Shown piece after piece: positions 34,701 through 43,800 of a DNA stretch of 64,000 nucleotides. Every line of letters begins with the position of its first letter. Within the stretch, counting starts at the first letter, position 1. Origin of the DNA: Lumbricus rubellus (Eukaryota; Annelida; Clitellata; Crassiclitellata; Lumbricidae); contig OX243816.1 of NCBI GenBank assembly GCA_945859605.1, forward strand, positions 29,313,868 through 29,377,867, given 5' to 3'. A program made the translations under genes and the position numbers. The notes under the pieces are model-generated. The model searched no databases. It was not told the origin of the DNA and worked only from the letters and a program-made list of their open reading frames with translations.

Positions 34701-37700
34701 CTATTTTGTGCAAAAAAATTTTTGCAATTATAGTTCTTCATTGGACAGAAATTTTTAGAGTGAGCTTACATTTTAAAAGTTAGCTCACATTTTAAAGTTA
34801 GCTTACATTTTAAAGTCAGCTTACATTTTCAAGGTTAGCTTACATTTTTAAGGTTAGCTTACATTTTAAAGTTAGCTTACATTTTAAAGTTAGCTTACAT
34901 TTTTAAGGTTAGCTTACATTTTAAAGTCTGCTTACATTTTTAAGGTTAGCTTACATTTTAAAGTTAGCTTACATTTTTAAGGTTAGCTTACATTTTCAAG
35001 GTTAGCTTACATTTTTAAGGTTAGCTTACATTTTAAAGTTAGCTTACATTTTAAAGTCAGCTTCTCGTTAACTCTTTAGGTCTCCGATCGCTGGTCATTC
35101 GTTTTCCTCCGATACTTTGGGTGGTTACCAGATGGGTCTTGTGGAGCCTTTGGTTCTGTGGAAGGGTTCCATCTATGCTCACGATGTCGCCAAAGTCATG
35201 GTTTGTGCCTATCTGGTGTCCGGTTCCTTGCCAGTTCTCAAAGAGGTCAGTTTACAAATGCACCTCAACATGCTTTTCCAGCTATGTTTTTTGATGTAAC
35301 TAGCAGTTGTAAGGCTGACGTTCGTATTGTGTAATGTAGAGTGTGATATATATTTCAACTATGTGTTGCAGGAATAAAAACAAAGGAATTGAATGTATCA
35401 TTCATCAGTTGTACAAATTATCATAGATATGTATAAATGTCTGGATCAGTTTTATCATACAGTGCCTTTTAAATACATCTCAAAATGTCTCATTGCATCG
35501 TAATGTATTCTAATGTATTCTAATGTATTCTGATCATCAGCTGAACTTTCTGATAACTGCTGCTGTTCTGTAAACTTGCAGGATTTGTCTGATCTGATCG
35601 TCATTAGTGGCCGACTGCCTCCGGAAAATGTCTTCTATTACTTGTCGCAGATAAAACAGTCTGGAACTTTCAACAGAGTAAGGCTTCACTCTCTGAAAGC
35701 ATTTCCTAGAGAAATAACGTTGTTAGTTTAACTTTTTGAGTAATAATACCAGTTGAAGTAAATGGACTGGACAGAAATGAAAATTGATCTTTGAGGCAGA
35801 TATAATGACAGGACATCTCACTGGTTGCTAATGGATGCATGGCCACAGTGTGAGCAATATGTTGCCGCAGAGCTACCAAGCCACTGTGGTGACGATGATG
35901 GTGTTTTTTGTTAAAATGATGATGAAAGTCACTCTGATGATAGTGTGTTAGTAGTGATAGTAATGTTTAAGTGTCCCAATACATGTGTGCACATTATGCG
36001 AACATTGGTGTAGTGACTTACAAAGTTTCAGGTAGAATCATCTGGTTCAAATCAGAATGTTTTTATGCACATTACACTGTTGATTATGATAAAGACTTGC
36101 AGTTGACTTTAATCAATATACATGTATGTTAATAACTGATTACACTTTGTCTTCACAGGACATTGCCATTGTCCGTTTTGAATCGGCCGGTCTCCATGAC
36201 GATGATTTGTACAACCAGCTGTTCAGCTACCTGAACAATCGCGACAGGTGTGGAGTCGTCAGCGGAAGTTCCGGTCCAACGGTCAAGGACATGTACATCG
36301 TTCCAGTTGCGTCGCGTGCTGGACTGCCTTCTCTTCTGCAGCCGGCTGATGGGCCAGGTATGAAGTGCAATGTATGCAGTGAGAAACAGTGATGCATCAC
36401 AATATTTCATATAGATTGTTCTTGTGAAATGGCTAATTGCTTGATGCAATGAAACTTTTACCATACGTATCTTGCATTTCTCTTATCAAGTCTGAAATTT
36501 CTTCTCTGATGTGACTATACAAGTGCAACGTTGCATAGCCTTTGCTGAGTCGGTGTATTTTAGGTAAAAGCTGTTGGTTTGATATATGCAATCACATAAA
36601 TCACATAAATTTATACAGCGCCTCTTCAAGATCTCTACTCAGAGGCGAAAACACGACCAGACCGAGTTGGTGTTTACACGCTAGAAGCGCCACCTATCGC
36701 AGGAATGAGTATAAGTTATAAGTACAATTACAAATTTGTTCACTGTAGGTCTTGATGACAATCATCCAGCAATGCATGCTATTTAAATAAATCAATATAC
36801 TGATTGATTGATTGATTGATTGATGAGTTAGTAAATATTGTCTAAAAAGACCTGTATGCAATGGAATTTGTCTTCAGATCTGACGAGTTGATGTGATAAA
36901 TTAATATGAAGTTGCACGTTCAAGCCTTTATTGAGACAATTCGTGTGTACAACTGTACATGTGTACATCAATTGTTGCTTTTACTATGCAGCATCTTAAT
37001 GCTATCAATGGCAGACTTATAATTACATGTACACAATCGTAATAGTATAGCAACATTTCAGAACTGCCAAACTGTGTTGCCATTGGATAATGGTAATACA
37101 AGACAATAGAATTATAAGTACAATTAAAAATTTGTTTACTTAGGTCTTGATGACAATCATCCAAACCTGCTGCTGGGCGTCATTGTTAAGCATTCCTACA
37201 AACGACCAGCTGTTGCTCCATCCCCTGCTAAGCCTCTTCCGGCTCCTATTCCCACTCCTGCTCCTACTCCCATTCCTGCCTCTGCTCCTGCTGTGACATC
37301 TTCAGCCAAGACGTGGATGTATTCCGAGAGAAGCGAGATGAAAGAGGAGCCGTACCCAGAGACAAAGAGATCGGGTACAAAACATGGCACCAGACATATC
37401 GAAACAGCTGCCCAGAAATTGGAACCTGTGAGTTATCGGATAGCTTATACTGCACTAAATGTACCGCGACTGAGACTTAAAACAGTCTTAATCCCGTTGA
37501 ACTTATAACAGTTTTAATTCACAGCTTGCAAATATTTAAAGATTGCAGGTAGTTTTCAGTAAGGCATGCTCTAAGGATTAGTTTTGATCAGTATATGCGT
37601 AATTGCATATGTATTTTATATAGAACCTGGAATGGGCTTCCTGTTGTGCTCCGCCTTGTGCCTAGATGTCCCACCACTATGTTTCTTTCTCATTTAAAAA

Positions 37701-37776
37701 CTGCCTTTTTCAACCGTTGTTGAACTGGGAGCGCTTCTGAGTAGATTGCCTTGAAGGTGCGCTATATAAAAGTCAC

Positions 37777-37808
<32 letters not shown>

Positions 37809-40800
37809 TTCTAACATTATATAATACATGTTTAGAAACTCAGAACAGCACTCGGTGTTGCATAAATACATACAATGTATTCATGCAATATTGAGCATGT
37901 AAGAAGACTGTTTTCTTGCACTCGGCTTGGGTTCTGAGCACTTCTGAGTAAATTTCTGAAGTGCTTGAATAAAAATACTCAACGTAAGTGAAGGAGCAAA
38001 AGGGTTTGCAATGAGAATGTTTAATAATGATGATCATGATAATGATGCTGTATGATTAATTAGAATACAGTTGATGATTTCTGTGGATTAAACTTTATAA
38101 TTTGTTGACTAAACTTGAATATATCTAATTCAGGTGTTGAACTAGAGTAAATTTTACCCAGTGACTTCCCGGCAATCCAATCAGACCTTCATATAATTCT
38201 GCTTATCTGTCATTCTCTCTCTTATCAGGTGGAGGAATACACTCCACTTCTTCCAACGTTTGAAAGCAAAGCTCTACCCACTTCCAAATCGTCATCAGCA
38301 TCCAAGTTGTCTGAATCCGGAAATGCTGATTCTAGCGGAGCATCGGATATGGATGAGGATCTGTCGGAAGTGGCTCGCAAGGACCCGATCATCAGCAAAT
38401 ATTCAAAGTTTGATAGGAACAACAGAACTTCGACGAGGAAGCGAGGTAAATCTCGTCTCTTATGTTGTGCATCGAAACTAGTTCTATCTACAGGCTGAAT
38501 GCATACTGGCTTTGCATAAACTGCTGCCTATGGGTTTTTTTCCGGATATGCAAACCTGCTTGTCAGCCAGTCAGATTGAATGGAATTTAAAAAACAATCA
38601 TAATGCTAAACAAATAATGCATGAATTACATTTTCTGATGTTTTTTTTTAAAATTTCACTGTGAAAGTGATAAAAAAAATACTAAATTCGATTATCGGTT
38701 GGTAAATAATTAAATCCGGTATTCGTTTTTGAAACTGATATTCGGATTTCTGATTATCGTTTAACATCCTAAGTCTTCACTGTAGCTAGTAGAATAAAGT
38801 TAGCATAGCTACTGGTCCTTTACTTTCTCTTGTTATCTATCAAAATATCATCATCATCATCCTCTTCATCATCATCATCACCCTATAGGTAAGTACTAGG
38901 ACATCCCTCCAACTGCTCAATGCTTTAGCATGTACTAAAATTGAATAGAAAACCAATGTGACTTTACCCTTTACCCGTTCATTTTTAAATTTTAAGCCCG
39001 TTTTCAGCGGATATTCTCGGGGCAAACGGGTAAAAGATTAAAGTGTTAAACAGCTTCAAGAATTGCTCTGTACAGATTTATGTGAAATTTTCAATTTTCG
39101 GTAAAAACGTTTTTGGTTATTTTTTTAGCGGCGTTTGACGATTTTGACGACGAGGACAAACCGTACGATCCGTTTGAGGAGGACGACAACAAACCATACG
39201 ATCCTTGCTCTCCAGAGTTTGTTGCAACCACGACAACCGTAGCAACAGCATCAGCAGCAACGACAACGTCAATATCGTCAGGAATGGCGGCTAAATACAA
39301 TTCATCGTCTGCAGCTGTTGCGCCACCATCTGTCGTCTTATCGCCACCACAAAACTCAGTAAGCAGAATTGTCGCACGCAATCTTCAACTGAGTTGAATG
39401 AGTAAAAACAACAGAAAACAATATTTATGCATTTATGTATGAGCACTTGATAGGGTGCCCCTTCAAGATATATCTCTACTCAGAGGCGCTCCCACTACAG
39501 GGCATACACTGATCGGAGTTTTGGCCAAAGCACTTGAGGAATTGCGAGGGAAAGACTTGCTCAGTCCCTTTACGGCAGCGCTGACGGCGGCGGCTTGAGG
39601 TGGTTTCGAAGCTGCAACCTTCTGGCTCCAAGGCACCGAACATGCCTGTACACCACCGCACCCCAAAATAGGATACAAACAAATCGGTTGTTAAGTTGCT
39701 GATATAGCTGCACTTCACTGCATCTGCCTTTGTTTTTATTTTTTCTTTGGTTTCATTTACATTACTCAGTCAATATTCTTTTTATTCTAAAACAAACTGA
39801 GCAATTGCTGGTATATATATTTTACACGGTGTTACGCACATTTGTGTCATCGACAATTTAGTAAAAAAGCTTTTGTAAAATTATCCATTTTGTTGCTCCT
39901 AACATCGTGTTTAAATGCTTTCTTGTAGACATCGGCTCCTGCAGCGAGCGTCGACTTAGCACAGGTTCTGAAGCCGATGGGTGGACTTTCATACACGACT
40001 GACGTAACAGCAGCAATGCTGACGACACTTGCCGCCATTTCAACGACGACGAACGTCGAAGAGCAGCGACGTCTGCTGTCTGAACTGACGGAGAAGATCA
40101 ACGAACAGCAAGTGTGTCTCGATAGACAGAAGGAAGATCTGAAGAAGAAGGAATCAAGCGTTGGATTATCATCCGCGTCCAGTGTCCCTTCTGCTGGAAC
40201 AGCATCCGTGGGACTTGCATCCGGGAGCAGACTGGGCTCATCCGGTGATGCCAGTGCTCCATTCTATTCTGGTACTACTTCCACGAGTGTTTCTGGCAGT
40301 GGAAAGGCGCAGGGCGAAACAGCTGCCGCCTCGAACAGATCTGCCATCGACGTTTTCGCTCAGCTCGGTTCAATCCAGTCGTCATCATCGTCGGTCCTCT
40401 CACAGATCCCCGTCGACTCGTCGGCCATTCTGAATCTGGCGAGGAAAAGACTCGCGAGGCGGGAACCAGCACCTCTTGTGTCTGTCGTGAAGTCAGATGC
40501 CGAAACGGATGCGGAAAAACTCGACAGCTGGGCAACGACGACGGAGACTGTTGAGCAGAATGCAGACGCAGCACAGACTGGGAAACAGACGGCCGGAGCA
40601 AAGTCGGCATTTTCGTGCAATCTGTCGGTTCTTCCGCTGTCCGTTCAGCAGCTACTGTCTGGTTCGTCGTTTGAAAATCTCAAGAGCATCGTCGCTAACG
40701 TGACTGCAAAGAAGACTTCTGACGGAAGTGGACAGTCAGTGGAGACAAGCAAGACTGGTGAAGTGGCAGCAGCAGCAGACACGAATGTGAAGCCAGACTC

Positions 40801-43800
40801 TGAGGTTGGTTCGGGGAGGGTTTCTGATGACAATAGGAAGCTGAGAGATGCTACTACCTCTGATGAACATGACAAAGACGCTACTTCATCTGGCGGTAAA
40901 AATGTATTTGCATCTAATCGTCACGGTGACTTTGACTATCGACTTCATCAGTCATCACAAGCAGCAACGTCATCATCATCATCGGATGCTCCTAAGGTGT
41001 CGAAAGGTTTCGATGACATTTCACGACCTTCTGCATCACATGTCACTTCTTTTCCCAGCTATTCAGGTCCTAATACCGTACAATACAGCAGACCTCAATT
41101 CTCAAATTCATCAGTATTTGGCAGCTCAGGTCAGGGACTAATGGGGCCTGGTCCTGCTCATTTGATGCTGAGACCTAGTGATCCTGGGAGGTTTAGACCC
41201 AGCATGCAGGCACTGCTGGAAACTCCAGGTGAGCCTGCTAGCAAGGACGCCTCAGAGATGAAACCAGCTCTTCTGAAAACACCCGAGATTCCGGTGTCAG
41301 ACCCGAAACCAATGCAACATCCCCCGTTCCCGCCAGACATGCCTCGCCCACCTTTGCCAGTCGATATGCAACGGCCAAGTTTTCTTTCGGACATGGAAAA
41401 CAAGAGGCCGTCGTTTTCAGCGGAGAGTCAAGGGCCTCAACTGAAGGGAGAACTACAGAGGAATGCTTTTCCGCCTCAGATGCCAAGGCCACCTCTCTTG
41501 CCGGATATACCACAACCTCCTTTTCCGCCTCAGGTGCCACGGCCTCCGTTTCCTCCCGGCATGCAGAGGCCTCCGTTTATGCCAGAGATGCCGAGACCGC
41601 CGTTCATGCCGGAGATGCCAAGGATGTGCATCCCATACAGTGGACCATTGTCTTCTGGTGCAGAGTCAGGATCAGTCCATTCTGAAATCAGCAGCAGGCT
41701 TTCCACTCCCGGTTTGCTACCTGTCCCAAAGCAAGTGGACTCCATGGCTGACGTGCAGGACAAGCTGAGCTCTCCATCAGATAGGCATTTCGCATCGAAA
41801 TCCATACTGCGGGGTAACAACTTGCAGACGTCAAGAATGGAGTCAAATGCAGGAGACGCAAGCAAACCATTCTCAATGGGAGACTTTCTAAAGCAGTTGG
41901 ACAGCTCCAGGAATCAGCAGCAGCCTGCATTTCCTTCACATTCCAGCAAAGATGCTTCCAGCAGCTCGCTTCCACCATCATCCTCTGATCGAGAAAGAAA
42001 AGTTTTGCTGCCGACGCCTAAAGTAGAATCGATTCGGAAAGTTCCAGAAAAATCCCATGACAATAAATCTAGAAAAACAGATGAGACCAAAACAAGAAGA
42101 GCTTCAGACGATCAGAAACGGAAGTCCCATGTTAACAAAAAACCAGATGGTCCAACAACGGGCGTTCGAAGGTGGTCGGCAAAGTCCGACTGGGAGAAAA
42201 CTTCGGCAGCAGCTGATAAAGCCATTCCTTCTGATGGTGCTCCTGTAATAGTGATAGATGAGACAATGGAGAAGGACAGCGTGGAGATGATACCACTGCC
42301 ACCTGGTTCTTGCACGACTGCCAAAGCCGACGGTAACGAAGCGGACGTTGAGATAATTTCTTACAATGCTGCAGGCGGCGTGGAAGAGAAGCCGGCCGAT
42401 GGCGGTAAAAGTGTAAAAAGATCGTCGCAAGATCGGTCGCGCACGAGCGGTTCGGCCGATAGGAGCCGGTCACGGTCGAAAAGAGAGCCAAAGGAGCCTT
42501 CTGATTCGCGTTCACACCGCTCCGATCGAGGTCACCACAGGTCACATGACAGGCACAGAAGGTCAAGATCGAAGGATCGATCCGACGTACGATCGGCGAA
42601 TCAGAGAGGCAGAAGAAGATCTCGCGAGAGATTCTCCAGCAGTTACCAACAGAGATCAAGAGATCGGCGTAGTGGAGTGGATCAGTCTAAGCGTCCCGCA
42701 CGCGATCAGAGACGTACTTCTCCTACGTCGGCTGATCAGAGGAAGCGCGAGGAGGACCTAGCGGCGGTGCAGATGAGGATGAGAAATCCGGACAGTCTCA
42801 ATCGACCACCGACTTCTTCTGACCAGCCTCCCTCCTTTGAGAGGCCGCCACCTCAGTTGAACCGACCACCACCGCAAGGAAGCATCCTCTCTGGAGACAG
42901 CAACCTTTTCCCAAACCCTGCCAGCGTACCGTCGCTGATTGATATGATGGAGCCGCCGTCGGAACCTCTGCTTCCGAAGCCTGCCATACCGTCACTTCTC
43001 GATATAATGGGTGTTTCTCGTGAAAGCATTCCACATAAAGGAGGTCCAGACTCGAAACAGAACAGTCGCAATACAAGTTTGGCAACTTCTGGTGGCGTTG
43101 ATATGAAGTATCGTCGTGACTACAAACATGGATCAGATCCACCTGAAGCGAGCGAACACGGCAGAACTAGTTTCACCAGAGCACCCGATTTTGCCGAAAG
43201 GAATCTATCATTTTCTGGTCCTCATGGTCGTCCTGACATTTTGACGCAAAATGATGTTGAGATGCAACCATCGGACGCTAGGGACAGGGGAAGACATTCA
43301 TCTGTAGACCACGGTGACTTCCGAAGGCCGGAAAAGTTTCTTTTCGAGAGAAGAGATTTAATGGAAGAACGGCAACCGTCTCCGATGGAAGTGAGTGCAG
43401 GACATTCGTTTGCCGATTCCGGAAACACGTTTGGAAGGCAGTACCTGGAAAGAACTGGTCCACCCAAGAGACCACTCATCGACAAGCCGCCCGAGAGAGA
43501 TTTCGAGCGGTTTGGGAGACCCATGCCAGAGATGGTTCAAGACGGAACAGGAAGCAGAGGGGATATGGGGCCTGGTGAAAATATGGGACACATGCCTGAC
43601 ATTGGTTATAGACCTGACGAGAGGCCTGGAATTGGTTTTCCCAATATGGACGAAGGCCGGCACAGGGGGGGAGGTCGCTTTGGTCCAGACGGAGGTCGTA
43701 TGCCGAGTGACTTCCCAAGAATGCGGCCGTTCTCATCTTTCTCGCCCGAACTGAATCCAGAAAAGCAGGTTTATGGAGGACCGGGACCTGGAGGGCCGGG

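Noticed and set aside
34763..35062. CRISPR-like array of short repeats
   Set aside because: Units are directly contiguous without unique spacers, lie in an intron of an animal gene and vary in length; it is a minisatellite.
40275..42659. Several minus-strand frames of 100-175 residues
   Set aside because: They overlap the long, well-supported exon 22 and show only Ser/Leu/Arg-biased shadow composition.
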